Assembly: GCA_017434755.1 (NCBI GenBank)
Contig: JAFRER010000003.1
Span: 248,001-312,000, forward strand
DNA: 64,000 nucleotides
Reading direction: 5' to 3'
From: Oscillospiraceae bacterium
GTDB taxonomy: Bacteria > Bacillota > Clostridia > Oscillospirales > Oscillospiraceae
Part shown: positions 7,945-16,686 of the stretch, piece by piece
How positions within the stretch are numbered: position 1 is the stretch's first letter
Layout of the letters: the number at the start of each line of letters is the position of its first letter
Position numbers and translations under genes: made by a program
The notes under the pieces: model-generated
Told to the model about the DNA's origin: nothing
The model's database searches: none
The model's input: the letters and a program-made list of their open reading frames with translations, nothing else

Positions 7945-9099
7945 ATGAAAAAGATCCATCTGATCGCTTTTCTGATCATTCTATCGATGCTGTTATGCGC
8001 ATGCGGATCGTCGGATGAACCGGACGGGATCGATTCCGTGACTTATATCTCCGAAATAGGACAGCAGGACACAGTTCCGTCTCCCGAAACCACCGAGGAT
8101 CCCCTTTCCGGGTTGGGCGGCAAACCTCTTGCAGTATATAACGGCACAGAATATTCCTCCTCCTTGTATCTTCTGTTTATGAAAGAGGCTTTTGACAGTA
8201 TTCTTGATAAATACGATATAGCCCCAGGGGATGTTCCCGGGATGGAAGTCCTCCTTTCGAACGGAACCGTATGTACAGGAAAAGAATACTGCGAATCATA
8301 CGCAAAGGAAGAATTTGAATGGGTTTGTCTTTTATATTCGCAATACTCAGGCTATGGTAAAGCGCTTTCCGAGAGCAGGTCTTATCCTTCCGCCGCGGCA
8401 AAAGCTTCCGAAGAGCTGAAGCAGGAGCCTCAGCTGTACAGCGATCTTGCTGTCACGCTGTCTGATCTGATCTTATACAATATTTATACCGATCTTTTCT
8501 ATGATGTTTTTGTATTTCAATACACTTCCGACAGAGATGATCCCTCCTCCGATGAAGCGCTTTCTTCCCTGATGGATAAAAACGTCAGAAAGGTCAGTCT
8601 GATCCTCCTTCCTCTGTATGACACGGCCAGCTACGAAAGGTATTCTGAAGCCGAAAGAACAGCGGTAATAAAGCTTTCAAAAGAATATCTCAAAAGATAT
8701 AAAAGCGGAGAATCCTTTTCTGATCTCTATTCTGAGAACAGACAGCTTCAGGATCCCGATTTTCTGAATTCATTCAACAACAAGCCGTATATATTCTATT
8801 CGATTTCAGATCCGATGCTTCCCGCAGCTATTACAAATGAGGCAGAAAAGCTTAAGGATCATGAAGCATCAATTGTAACTGCAGACAATTATGTCTGCGT
8901 GGTACTTCGTTTACCGGTGAACGAGACCAGAGATGAAGAATGGCTTTCATACGCGCTTGAACTTGCATTTGACTCTCCCATCGGAGATGAATATGCAGAA
9001 AAAATGAGCGGATTATACGATTCTCTGAGTATTGTTTACGACGAAGATGTCCTGTCACAGCTTACTCTTGAGAATTTCATCAGCGAGACAGCAAAGTAA
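7945..9099 (+). CDS. secreted lipoprotein, SurA/PrsA-like in outline
   Basis: A 384-residue protein with a lipoprotein signal peptide (hydrophobic stretch ending LLCAC-G at residue 20), so it is probably anchored on the outer face of the membrane. The mature part begins with an acidic, Ser/Thr-rich linker. A helical domain starting GKPLAVYNGTEYSSS follows, which resembles the N-terminal domain of SurA/PrsA foldases. A central KVSLILLPLYD segment is placed where parvulin domains start in those proteins, but I cannot recognise a full parvulin domain. Function therefore stays open. It stands alone between the FMN switch and a strong terminator. Confidence 0.65.
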   Translation: MKKIHLIAFLIILSMLLCACGSSDEPDGIDSVTYISEIGQQDTVPSPETTEDPLSGLGGKPLAVYNGTEYSSSLYLLFMKEAFDSILDKYDIAPGDVPGMEVLLSNGTVCTGKEYCESYAKEEFEWVCLLYSQYSGYGKALSESRSYPSAAAKASEELKQEPQLYSDLAVTLSDLILYNIYTDLFYDVFVFQYTSDRDDPSSDEALSSLMDKNVRKVSLILLPLYDTASYERYSEAERTAVIKLSKEYLKRYKSGESFSDLYSENRQLQDPDFLNSFNNKPYIFYSISDPMLPAAITNEAEKLKDHEASIVTADNYVCVVLRLPVNETRDEEWLSYALELAFDSPIGDEYAEKMSGLYDSLSIVYDEDVLSQLTLENFISETAK

Positions 9100-9110
9100 A
9101 AAAAGCATAC

Positions 9111-9146
9111 AAAAAGCCCGAAGGAACACAGATCCTTCGGGCTTTA
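9111..9146. terminator. bidirectional terminator
   Basis: An 11-bp stem (AGCCCGAAGGA/TCCTTCGGGCT) is flanked by As upstream and Ts downstream. It can stop the lipoprotein gene from the left and the J-domain gene from the right. Confidence 0.9.
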
Positions 9147-9163
9147 TTCAGTCATGTGACATT

Positions 9164-9835
9164 TCAGATGCAGCAGAAACGGAAACCGCAGACCGGACCG
9201 AGGCAGGCATTCGCCGCACATAAGGCAAAGAAGAGTTTTTCCGGAGAAAAATACGGGACCGAGGTTCTGGTATAACGCTCATAAAAATCACCGCTGCTCT
9301 GAAGCTGAGACAGAAGATTCTGATACTCATAATTCCCCGGTTCAAGCTGCACCGCTTTCCTGGCAGCCTCAATTGCTGCGATCTTATTGCCGCTGTACAT
9401 ATTGGCTCCGGCAAACAGATAATACCATCTGGCGTCCCGTTCGTTTTCGGGAACGCCCGATAAAGCCGTTATGGCCTCCTGATACATGCCGTTTCTGATA
9501 TAATTGACGGCTGCGGTATATTCATTCCTCACTGCATTAGTCTGCTGAGCCTGACCGTTTCCGTAAGCATTTCCCCAGAAATCCTGCCAGCTGTACTGCC
9601 CGTAAGCAGTCTGCTGAGCAGCGGAACCGGAATACTGCTGGGTCTGACCGCTCTTGATCTGGTCATAGGCCACGTTTATCTCGTTCATCTTCTCCGCAGC
9701 TTCCTGATCGCCGGGATTCCTGTCCGGATGATACTTTTTGGCCAGTTCTCTGTATGCTTTTTTGATCTCCTCGTCATCAGCGTCCTTGGACACGCCCAAA
9801 ACGCTATACGGGTCCTTATACATCAGCCGCACCAT
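9164..9835 (-). CDS. J-domain protein with TPR-like region and Cys-rich hydrophobic tail
   Basis: A 223-residue protein. Residues 1-70 form a J domain ([20 protein letters not shown], then the catalytic HPD in KKYHPDRN) that would stimulate a DnaK ATPase. A Gln/Tyr/Ala-rich linker follows, then a TPR-like helical pair (about 110-175). The last 25 residues are hydrophobic and Cys-rich ([13 protein letters not shown] and FRFCC), which suggests membrane association or metal or disulfide chemistry. It lacks the zinc-finger and C-terminal domains of DnaJ. ATG 9835 or ATG 9823 could start it. The gene overlaps its upstream neighbour by 20 bp and is the last gene of a three-gene operon. Confidence 0.9.
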   Translation of the reverse strand: MVRLMYKDPYSVLGVSKDADDEEIKKAYRELAKKYHPDRNPGDQEAAEKMNEINVAYDQIKSGQTQQYSGSAAQQTAYGQYSWQDFWGNAYGNGQAQQTNAVRNEYTAAVNYIRNGMYQEAITALSGVPENERDARWYYLFAGANMYSGNKIAAIEAARKAVQLEPGNYEYQNLLSQLQSSGDFYERYTRTSVPYFSPEKLFFALCAANACLGPVCGFRFCCI

Positions 9836-10652
9836 CCTGTATCGGATACTTTCTGTAAAAGCTGTTCCAAGCTCCGCAGCATAAAATATTTCTGATAATA
9901 CCTATATCATCAACCAAAGGCAGATAATCGAAGCACTGCAGGCATTCCCCCATGAACATGCTGAGCAGTTCATAAAAATAATCCCTGTTATCCTCAGCCC
10001 CGTTTCTTTCTTTGAAGGGGTTGTAGGATCCTTTGGCAGCATCGTCCTCAAGATCGATGCAGGCATCCATGATATACAGGAACTTACCAAGAGCGAATCC
10101 TGCAGACTGCAGAGAGTCTTTCCACCTGTCCTCTCGAACGGAAAAGATCTCGGACATTATTTTTCCGAAACAGTCGGAAGCTGCGTCCGGATCCGGATCG
10201 CCTTTCTTTTCTATCCCTGCCAGCTGCGTCATATACCCGCCGATTGCGGAGAGCTTTTCGGGGTATTCGGAACAGACGGTATTATAGGCTCCTGTGATCA
10301 GGGAGGAAAAAGAAGCGGAAAAGATGCTCCTGTCGTCATTCCAGTTATCCCTTGCCTTGTAATAAGCCAACGCAACATTGATATCCGCAGCATATGCCGT
10401 AAATTCGTTTTCGAACCAGTCCCTCGGGGAAAAAGGATGGATGAGACAGGTATTCGTTCCCGAACTGCTCTCGCTGTCATACAGGGATGAGAACAGCAGA
10501 ACAAGAAAGGTCAGATCGTAACTCAGTGAGGCGCGTGAAAGCAGCCCGTGCCTGCTGTTGATAGACCTGCACAGTCCGCAGTATGCCGACTTGTATCTTT
10601 TAAGCTCGTCTGAAGTAAGCAGTTTTTCATTCGCGACGAGATACCCGAACAT
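9816..10652 (-). CDS. DUF5685-type protein
   Basis: A 278-residue protein beginning [20 protein letters not shown], followed by a YCGLCRSI motif near residue 28. This opening and the later conserved Cys/Asp/Trp-rich helices match what I recognise as the DUF5685 family of Clostridia. There is no signal peptide. The protein looks all-helical, with a terpenoid-cyclase-like pattern of acidic helices ([16 protein letters not shown]) that could bind a metal, but activity is unknown. Its ATG follows directly on the stop of the zinc-ribbon gene, and the J-domain gene overlaps its end, so the three products are likely made together. Confidence 0.8.
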   Translation of the reverse strand: MFGYLVANEKLLTSDELKRYKSAYCGLCRSINSRHGLLSRASLSYDLTFLVLLFSSLYDSESSSGTNTCLIHPFSPRDWFENEFTAYAADINVALAYYKARDNWNDDRSIFSASFSSLITGAYNTVCSEYPEKLSAIGGYMTQLAGIEKKGDPDPDAASDCFGKIMSEIFSVREDRWKDSLQSAGFALGKFLYIMDACIDLEDDAAKGSYNPFKERNGAEDNRDYFYELLSMFMGECLQCFDYLPLVDDIGIIRNILCCGAWNSFYRKYPIQDGAADV

Positions 10653-11057
10653 TTATGACCTGCCTTCAAATCTGGTGCCGCATTTTTTGCAGACTATCAT
10701 GATTTTCCCTCTTCCTCTCGGGACCCTGAGCGCAGTTCTGCAGGACGGGCATCGAAAGAATTTATACTCATTTCTCTGTACCCACTTTTCGCGAAGAAGC
10801 CGGAATTTTGAAATAAACTCGTATCGTATTTCCATGTATTTCGCGTTTTCTGTCTGCCTTTTACTCAGATTTTTTGAGAACATCCTGAAATAGACAAGAA
10901 CTATTATTACGAGTGTAAGCGTATTGAATAACAGCCCGGCCGAATCTCTGAAAACGACGCCCAGTATGATAAAAATGATCCCGATAACAATAAGAAAAAG
11001 GTTCAGTCTGTCATTGCCGTTTCTTCCCGCCATAAACTTTGCAATTCGATCTCTCAT
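10653..11057 (-). CDS. small membrane protein with C-terminal zinc ribbon
   Basis: A 134-residue protein: a basic N-terminus, two closely spaced transmembrane segments (about 18-60), a basic cytoplasmic helix, then a zinc ribbon CPSCRTALRVPRGRGKI... ending CKKCGTRFEG. The two CxxC knuckles are intact. It is first in the operon with the DUF5685 and J-domain genes and has an AGGTG Shine-Dalgarno. The arrangement suggests a membrane-docked partner of the J-domain protein; this is inference. Confidence 0.8.
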   Translation of the reverse strand: MRDRIAKFMAGRNGNDRLNLFLIVIGIIFIILGVVFRDSAGLLFNTLTLVIIVLVYFRMFSKNLSKRQTENAKYMEIRYEFISKFRLLREKWVQRNEYKFFRCPSCRTALRVPRGRGKIMIVCKKCGTRFEGRS

Positions 11058-11138
11058 GAAAACACACCTGCAAATACTGAAAGTAGCTGGTAATCAATAT
11101 AACACAGCGGAAAGATCAATTATCAATTAATTGTGAAT

Positions 11139-12197
11139 TCACTTTCTTTGTGCCACAGACAGCTGAACGATCTTCTCGCAAAGCTCCGGATATGTGATTC
11201 CCTCCACCGCAGCAGATTTCGGGATCAGGCTGTTGGGGGTCATTCCGGGAAGAGTATTAATCTCAAGACACCAGGCATTTCCGGAATCGTCAAGAATGAA
11301 ATCCGTTCTGGAATACACGGCAAGTCCGAGCGCCTTATGGAGCCGCAAAGCCGCTTCACCCATTTTCCTCTTTTCCTCATCTGTGATAGCAGCAGGACAG
11401 ATCTCTCTCGCCCCCTGACTGCCGGACTGGTATTTGGCAACATAATCGAAGCTGGTGCCATCGGGAGGTATTATCTCAATCGGACTGAGATATCGGTCAT
11501 CAAGAACGGGCACGGTCATTTCCCTGCCGTTGATCTTTTCCTCAATGATAACACGTTTTCCGAAGTCAAGTGTTCTTTCAAGCGCATCGCGAAGCTCATT
11601 CCTTGATTCACAGATAAATACGCCTATGGAGGAGCCGCCGCCCGGTACCTTTACAACACAAGGGACAGGAAGCGTATCCGAAAGCTGATCGATCTGATCC
11701 GCAGAAAACACGATCTCGCTCCAGGACGGCGTAAGGATGCCTTCATATTCCATGATCTTCTTTGCAACGGCCTTGTTCATCGCCATGGCGCTTCCGAGAT
11801 ATCCGGAACCGGTAAACGGAATGCCCATCAGGTCTAAAACGGCCTGGATCTTTCCGTCTTCCCCGTCAGCACCGTGGAAGCCGAGAAAGACGCAATCAGC
11901 CATTGCACATACGTCAAGTACTCTGTCCCCTATTCTGGAAGGAGACTGTTTCTTCCTCGCTCTTTTGACGCTTTCAATATCCGGTGCGACAGTTTCGATG
12001 GATACATTGCCGCAAAGATCATCTCCCGAATCGAAGATCTTAAGAAGATCTCCTTCATAATCCTCCAATCCGAAGAACAGATCAACAAATATCGCCTTGT
12101 GGCCTATACTGCGCAGAGCTTTGCATACAGAAGTGCTTGTTACAAGAGAGACATGTCTTTCCGTGCTGATCCCGCCTCCCAGAACTACGATATTCAT
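11139..12197 (-). CDS. ddl: D-alanine--D-alanine ligase
   Basis: A 352-residue ATP-grasp ligase. The N-terminal GGGISTERHVSL loop, GFHGADGEDGKIQAVLD near residue 105, the FTGSGYLGSAMAMNK block, the ATP-grasp lysines and the C-terminal EINTLPGMTPNSLIP metal-binding motif are all present. It makes the D-Ala-D-Ala dipeptide for the peptidoglycan stem. The position occupied by Tyr in classical D-Ala enzymes (YTGS) is Phe here (FTGS). Phe at related positions is linked to depsipeptide or D-Lac ligases, so specificity should not be assumed from the name. The start at 12197 has GAGGTG 5 nt ahead. No van genes are nearby. Confidence 0.93.
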   Translation of the reverse strand: MNIVVLGGGISTERHVSLVTSTSVCKALRSIGHKAIFVDLFFGLEDYEGDLLKIFDSGDDLCGNVSIETVAPDIESVKRARKKQSPSRIGDRVLDVCAMADCVFLGFHGADGEDGKIQAVLDLMGIPFTGSGYLGSAMAMNKAVAKKIMEYEGILTPSWSEIVFSADQIDQLSDTLPVPCVVKVPGGGSSIGVFICESRNELRDALERTLDFGKRVIIEEKINGREMTVPVLDDRYLSPIEIIPPDGTSFDYVAKYQSGSQGAREICPAAITDEEKRKMGEAALRLHKALGLAVYSRTDFILDDSGNAWCLEINTLPGMTPNSLIPKSAAVEGITYPELCEKIVQLSVAQRK

Positions 12198-12292
12198 AAA
12201 CGCACCTCACATATAAAAATCTATGTTTTATAAGATACCACGAACTGATTATGCTAACAAGAAAAAGTTGCTGAGAAAGCGTTGTTTTCTTG

Positions 12293-12321
12293 TTGACACT
12301 GTATGGCAATACTGTTAAAAT
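12293..12321 (+). promoter_or_regulatory. strong sigma-70/SigA promoter for the RNA upstream of potA
   Basis: TTGACA (12293-12298), a 17-bp spacer and TAAAAT (12316-12321). This is one of the best promoter matches in the window. It points at a region with no protein-coding gene, with predicted start near 12328. Confidence 0.85.
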
Positions 12322-12327
12322 AAGCTG

Positions 12328-12664
12328 ACTATTGGATAAATAAGGGTCTATCCAAAGCATGATACGACCGCTCTTATTGAGCCGAGGCCACACGGACAGC
12401 CGGGTCGAATGCCGATTTACCGCTTCTATGCGGTGGCAACATCAGTTGCCTTATTGATTGAGTTAAAAGCTCAGTTTTATAAGTTGGTTACTTTATAACC
12501 GCGTGCCGGACGGCATAAAACTTGTGAAATGGTCAATAAGAGTAGGTAAGCATCTTTGCTTTAAGAGACTCTAAAACCCATAGTATAATGTTCTTTCCGT
12601 ATTACCGGGACGAGCATCCATACGGATTTACAAGGGATATGCCGCGAAGCATATCCCTTTTTAT
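12328..12664 (+). ncRNA. structured non-coding RNA / long leader ahead of potABCD (candidate raiA-type RNA)
   Basis: About 340 nt with no reading frame but dense, mutually compatible helices. They include a 5' hairpin TTGGATA/TATCCAA (12332-12355) and a perfect 10-bp closing helix, 12371-12380 with 12533-12542. Inside it are hairpins ACCGC/GCGGT (12419-12434), GGCAAC/GTTGCC (12435-12450), TGAG/CTCA (12459-12473) and GGTTA/TAACC (12486-12500). A long-range helix ATGCCG (12409-12414) with CGGCAT (12511-12516) is possible. It has its own strong promoter and ends in an intrinsic terminator 20 nt before the potA start. The raiA-motif RNA of Clostridia is the first family I would test; a leader riboswitch for potABCD is the alternative. 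Confidence 0.75.
12632..12664 (+). terminator. intrinsic terminator between the structured RNA and potA
   Basis: An 11-bp perfect stem AAGGGATATGC/GCATATCCCTT around a 6-nt loop, followed by Ts. It either ends the RNA or is a conditional attenuator of the pot operon. A possible second promoter (TTTAAG near 12560, 18-bp spacer, TATAAT at 12584-12589) lies upstream of it. Confidence 0.88.
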
Positions 12665-12684
12665 ATATATTATGACCGGAGTAT

Positions 12685-13815
12685 ATGGATATGAAGAAGA
12701 TCATCGAACTCAAAAACATCTCCAAGTCCTTTGACGGCGAAAAGGTCCTTGATAATATCAGCCTTGATATATACGACAATGAATTTCTTACGCTTCTCGG
12801 TCCTTCAGGCTGCGGAAAAACTACCACTCTCAGACTGATAGGCGGATTTGAATCACCGGACGAGGGTGATGTCATTTTTCTCGGAGAGAAGATAAATGAC
12901 GTTCCCCCTCACAAGCGCCATGTAAATACCGTTTTTCAGAAATATGCTCTTTTTCCGCATCTGAACGTTTACGAAAACGTCGCTTTCCCGCTTCGTGAGA
13001 AGAAAATGCCCAAGGATCAGATCGAGAAGAAAGTACACGAGATGCTTGATCTCGTCATGCTGTCCGGATTTGCCAAAAGGCGTGTTACCAGTTTGTCCGG
13101 AGGACAGCAGCAGCGTGTGGCCATTGCGAGAGCGCTCGTGAATGAGCCGAAGGTCCTTCTTCTTGATGAGCCTCTCGGCGCTCTCGACCTGAAGCTCCGG
13201 AAAGATATGCAGCAGGAACTGAAAAAGATCCAGAAAGCCACCGGAATAACCTTTATCTTCGTCACACATGATCAGGAAGAGGCCCTCAGCATGTCCGACA
13301 CGATAGTTGTCATGTCCGAAGGCCGGATCCAGCAGATCGGCACTCCGATCGACATTTACAATGAACCTGTCAACGCTTTCGTTGCAGATTTTATCGGAGA
13401 AAGCAACATTCTGGACGGTGTTATGCTTGAAGATCTCAAGGTCCGCTTTTCCGGCCATGTGTTCGAATGTGTGGACAAAGGATTCGGACGCGGGGAAGCT
13501 GTGGACGTTGTCGTACGCCCCGAAGATGTGGACATTGTTAAAGAGAGCGAAGGCATGCTGACCGGTATTGTCACCGGTGTTACCTTCATGGGTGTCCACT
13601 ATGAAGTCATAGTGGATATCGGCGGTTTCAAGTGGATGATCCAGACCACGGATTTTGTGGATGTCGATGAGCATATCGGCCTGTACATAGAGCCGGATGC
13701 CATCCACATTATGAAGAAGAGCGAATACTCCGGTATGTTCGGCGATTATTCCTCCTTCTCCAATGAACTGGACGAGCTCAGCATCCCTCCCGAAGAGGAC
13801 GGTGATGAAGTATGA
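12685..13815 (+). CDS. potA: spermidine/putrescine ABC transporter ATP-binding protein
   Basis: A 376-residue importer ATPase. Walker [10 protein letters not shown] is near residue 40, the signature [15 protein letters not shown] near 135, Walker [12 protein letters not shown] and the His-loop [10 protein letters not shown] follow, and a C-terminal TOBE regulatory domain runs from about 245. PotA binds the PotB/PotC permeases on the inner face of the membrane. ATG 12685 lies only 3 nt after GGAG; ATG 12691 (9-nt spacing) may be the true start. The stop overlaps potB by 4 bp. Confidence 0.95.
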   Translation: MDMKKIIELKNISKSFDGEKVLDNISLDIYDNEFLTLLGPSGCGKTTTLRLIGGFESPDEGDVIFLGEKINDVPPHKRHVNTVFQKYALFPHLNVYENVAFPLREKKMPKDQIEKKVHEMLDLVMLSGFAKRRVTSLSGGQQQRVAIARALVNEPKVLLLDEPLGALDLKLRKDMQQELKKIQKATGITFIFVTHDQEEALSMSDTIVVMSEGRIQQIGTPIDIYNEPVNAFVADFIGESNILDGVMLEDLKVRFSGHVFECVDKGFGRGEAVDVVVRPEDVDIVKESEGMLTGIVTGVTFMGVHYEVIVDIGGFKWMIQTTDFVDVDEHIGLYIEPDAIHIMKKSEYSGMFGDYSSFSNELDELSIPPEEDGDEV

Positions 13816-14678
13816 GCAAAAAAAGCAGTCTCACCACAAAGCTCTCTCTTGCTCCCTATTCCCTCTGGGCCGCTCTGTTCATCGTTGTTCCTCTTATATT
13901 CGTTGCCTATTACGCTTTCACGGACAACAGCTTCAACTTCACCTTTGACAACATCTCGCGTTTTTTCACTTCTAAGAGCAATGTCGAAGGAAATGAAGTC
14001 CGGACGTATCTTCTCATCTTCTGGAGAAGCCTGAAGCTTGCCTTTATCAGCACCGTGATCTGTCTTCTCCTCGGCTATCCTCTTGCCTATATCATGTCCA
14101 GAGCTAAAGAGCGAAGCCAGAAGATCATGATGATCCTGATCATGATCCCGATGTGGATGAACTTTCTCATCCGGACCTATGCATGGATGACCATTCTTCA
14201 GGATACCGGTATCCTGAACGGCTTCCTTTCCCTGCTCGGTCTGAACAGGATCCACATTATCGGGACCGAAAGCGCTGTTGTGATCGGCATGGTTTACGAC
14301 TATCTCCCCTATATGGTGCTCCCCATCTATTCAATAATGGCCAAGATGGACGACAAGCTCATCGAGGCCGCGAAGGATCTCGGCTGCAACAGCGCCGGAA
14401 TCCTGAAAAGGGTGATCATTCCCCTGAGCCTTCCGGGAGTGCTGAGCGGGATCACCATGGTGCTCATCCCTTCCGTAAGTACTTTTTATATTTCGCAAAA
14501 GCTCGGCAACGGAAAGTTCTTCCTCATCGGTGACGCGATCGAAGGTCAGTTCGTAGCAAATAATCTCCATTTTGCTGCGGCCATCTCCTTCATCCTCATG
14601 GTTGTTTTGCTCGCAGTCATGGCTCTGATGAAGAAGTTCACGAACAATCGCGTATACGGAGGAGAAAGCACATTATGA
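13812..14678 (+). CDS. potB: spermidine/putrescine ABC transporter permease
   Basis: A 288-residue permease with six hydrophobic segments. It carries the EAA-loop signature that contacts the ATPase ([22 protein letters not shown]). It starts within the potA stop (ATGA) and its own stop overlaps potC, so the four genes form one translationally coupled unit. PotB and PotC form the heterodimeric channel for polyamines. Confidence 0.94.
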   Translation: MSKKSSLTTKLSLAPYSLWAALFIVVPLIFVAYYAFTDNSFNFTFDNISRFFTSKSNVEGNEVRTYLLIFWRSLKLAFISTVICLLLGYPLAYIMSRAKERSQKIMMILIMIPMWMNFLIRTYAWMTILQDTGILNGFLSLLGLNRIHIIGTESAVVIGMVYDYLPYMVLPIYSIMAKMDDKLIEAAKDLGCNSAGILKRVIIPLSLPGVLSGITMVLIPSVSTFYISQKLGNGKFFLIGDAIEGQFVANNLHFAAAISFILMVVLLAVMALMKKFTNNRVYGGESTL

Positions 14679-15505
14679 AAACATCCTCCAAAATCTATAC
14701 TGTTCTTATTTTCATATTTCTGTTTGCTCCTATCGCGATCCTTCTTGTATTCTCATTCAATGAGGCAAAAAGCCTTTCCGTCTTTTCCGGTTTTTCTTTA
14801 CGCTGGTATAAGGAACTCCTGAATGACGAGCCGACACTCCAGAGCGTCCGGAATACGCTCCTGCTTGCAGTCAGCGCAATGGTCGTCAGTACGGTTATGG
14901 GAACGGCCGCTTCAGTCGGGATCCTGCATCTGAGGAACAAGGCATTCAAGGCAGCTCTCAACACGGCAACCGATATTCCCATGACGAATCCGGATATCAT
15001 CACGGGCATTTCCCTGATGCTTATGTTCGTATTTGCCGGAAGGCTATTCGGTCTTGCAAACTCCCTCAGTTTCTGGACCATGCTGATCGCGCATATCACC
15101 TTCTGTCTGCCTTATGTGATCCTTCAGGTGCTCCCAAGACTGCGACAGATGGATCCGGCCCTCCCGGAAGCCGCGCAGGATCTTGGCTGCACGCCTTTCA
15201 AGGCGTTCTTCAAAGTGACGATCCATGAGATCATGCCCGGCATAATCACCGGCGCGATCATGGCTTTCACCATGAGCCTCGATGATTTCGTTATCAGTTA
15301 CTTTACTTCGGGAGCAGGTTTCCAGACCCTTCCGATACGCATATACAATATGACAAAGAAAACCGTAACGCCTAAAATGTATGCCCTTGCAACCATCATT
15401 TTCTTTGTAATTCTCACGTTGCTGCTCATCAGCAACCTGACAGACCGTGATCCGGACAGCCCTGCTCCGGAAAGGAAAAAGCATAAAGGAGGAAAAATGA
15501 AATGA
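14675..15505 (+). CDS. potC: spermidine/putrescine ABC transporter permease
   Basis: A 276-residue permease with six membrane segments. The EAA-loop block LPEAAQDLGCTPFKAFFKV precedes the ...MAFTMSLDDFVISYF segment, which is highly typical of PotC. The C-terminus is a Lys-rich cytoplasmic tail. It is overlapped by 4 bp on both sides. Confidence 0.94.
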   Translation: MKTSSKIYTVLIFIFLFAPIAILLVFSFNEAKSLSVFSGFSLRWYKELLNDEPTLQSVRNTLLLAVSAMVVSTVMGTAASVGILHLRNKAFKAALNTATDIPMTNPDIITGISLMLMFVFAGRLFGLANSLSFWTMLIAHITFCLPYVILQVLPRLRQMDPALPEAAQDLGCTPFKAFFKVTIHEIMPGIITGAIMAFTMSLDDFVISYFTSGAGFQTLPIRIYNMTKKTVTPKMYALATIIFFVILTLLLISNLTDRDPDSPAPERKKHKGGKMK

Positions 15506-16611
15506 AAAAGCACATTGCACTTATCCTGGCGGTCCTCTTTATTCTGTCAGCCCTCAGCGGCTGCGGCTCAAAGGAAGGCACTCTCACCCTGAACGTTTAC
15601 AACTGGGGTGAATACATTTCCGACGGCAGCGAAGGCAGCTACGATACCATTAAAGAATTTGAAAACTGGTATAAAGAAACCTATGGCCAGAAAGTAAAGG
15701 TTAACTATGATACATTTGCCTCCAATGAGGATATGTACTCCAAGCTTTCATCCGGTGCGGTGAGCTATGATGTGATCATTCCGTCCGATTACATGATCGC
15801 CCGCATGTCCTCCGAAGGTATGCTGCTTCCTCTCGATTTCGGCAACATCCCGAACTATTCTCATGTTCCGGAGAGCTTTAAAGGGCTTTACTATGATCCG
15901 GACAACAAATACACCGTCCCCTATGCATACGGGATCGTCGGGATCATCTATAATGCCAATGAGGTGGATGAAGCTGATACGGGGAGCTGGGACCTTCTGT
16001 GGAATGAAAAGTATGCGGGAAAGATTGTCCAGTTCAACAATTCGCGCGATGCTTTCGGAACTGCCATGTACAAGCTCGGTCTTGATGTCAACAGCACGGA
16101 CAAGACCGTTTGGGACAAGGCCTTCGACGAGCTCAGCGCACAGCGCCCCATCGTCTACAGTTATGTTATGGATGAGATCTACAACATGATGGAATCCGGA
16201 GAATCCGCTATCGGCGCCTATTACGCCGGAGACTACTTCACCATGATCGATGCGCAGGCCGACACGGTCGATCTCCGTTTCTACTATCCCGATCCCACTA
16301 ACTACTATATTGACGCGATGTGCATTCCCTCCTGCTGCCAAAACAAGGAACTGGCCGAAATATTCATAAACTTCATGCTCAGCAGAGATGCCGCCGTAGC
16401 AAATGCGGAATATACCTATTATGCAACTCCGAACGATCTGGTGTATAACGACCCCGAATACCTTGACGATCTCGGTGAGGACACCATAGCCATTCTTTAT
16501 CCCGAAATGGACGATTTCTCCGCACAGTACAACAAATATGCCTATCGGAACCTGTCCGCTGATATGCTCGACTATATAAACAGCCTCTGGGAAAACGTGA
16601 AGGTAAACTGA
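15502..16611 (+). CDS. potD: spermidine/putrescine-binding lipoprotein
   Basis: A 369-residue extracellular solute-binding protein. A signal peptide ends in the lipobox ALSGC-G. The mature start LNVYNWGEYIS, then FEKWY-like FENWYKETYG, DVIIPSDYMIARM and the central SGESAIGAYYAGDY block are PotD hallmarks; the acidic and aromatic residues would cradle the polyamine. It is anchored outside the cell and delivers ligand to PotBC. Last gene of the operon, followed by a large hairpin. Confidence 0.95.
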   Translation: MKKHIALILAVLFILSALSGCGSKEGTLTLNVYNWGEYISDGSEGSYDTIKEFENWYKETYGQKVKVNYDTFASNEDMYSKLSSGAVSYDVIIPSDYMIARMSSEGMLLPLDFGNIPNYSHVPESFKGLYYDPDNKYTVPYAYGIVGIIYNANEVDEADTGSWDLLWNEKYAGKIVQFNNSRDAFGTAMYKLGLDVNSTDKTVWDKAFDELSAQRPIVYSYVMDEIYNMMESGESAIGAYYAGDYFTMIDAQADTVDLRFYYPDPTNYYIDAMCIPSCCQNKELAEIFINFMLSRDAAVANAEYTYYATPNDLVYNDPEYLDDLGEDTIAILYPEMDDFSAQYNKYAYRNLSADMLDYINSLWENVKVN

Positions 16612-16628
16612 ATCAATCATTCAGATGA

Positions 16629-16664
16629 AGAACATCCCGGCAGAATGATCTGCCGGGATGTTCT
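16629..16664. terminator. hairpin between convergent potD and hexokinase genes
   Basis: A 15-bp perfect stem (16629-16643 with 16650-16664) and 6-nt loop sit between two convergent operons. The T-tract is weak on both strands, but position and stability make a bidirectional terminator likely. Confidence 0.75.
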
Positions 16665-16686
16665 GTTAACAGAAAATGTCGTTATC

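Noticed and set aside
12082-12393. Possible small protein gene overlapping the start of ddl and the promoter of the structured RNA
   Set aside because: No Shine-Dalgarno, crosses ddl in antisense, and the region is better explained by the promoter and RNA helices.
12853-13707. Open frame antisense to potA (and similar ones antisense to potD at 15748-16620 and leuS at 22997-23809)
   Set aside because: Shadow frames of well-identified genes with low-complexity translation and no ribosome-binding sites.
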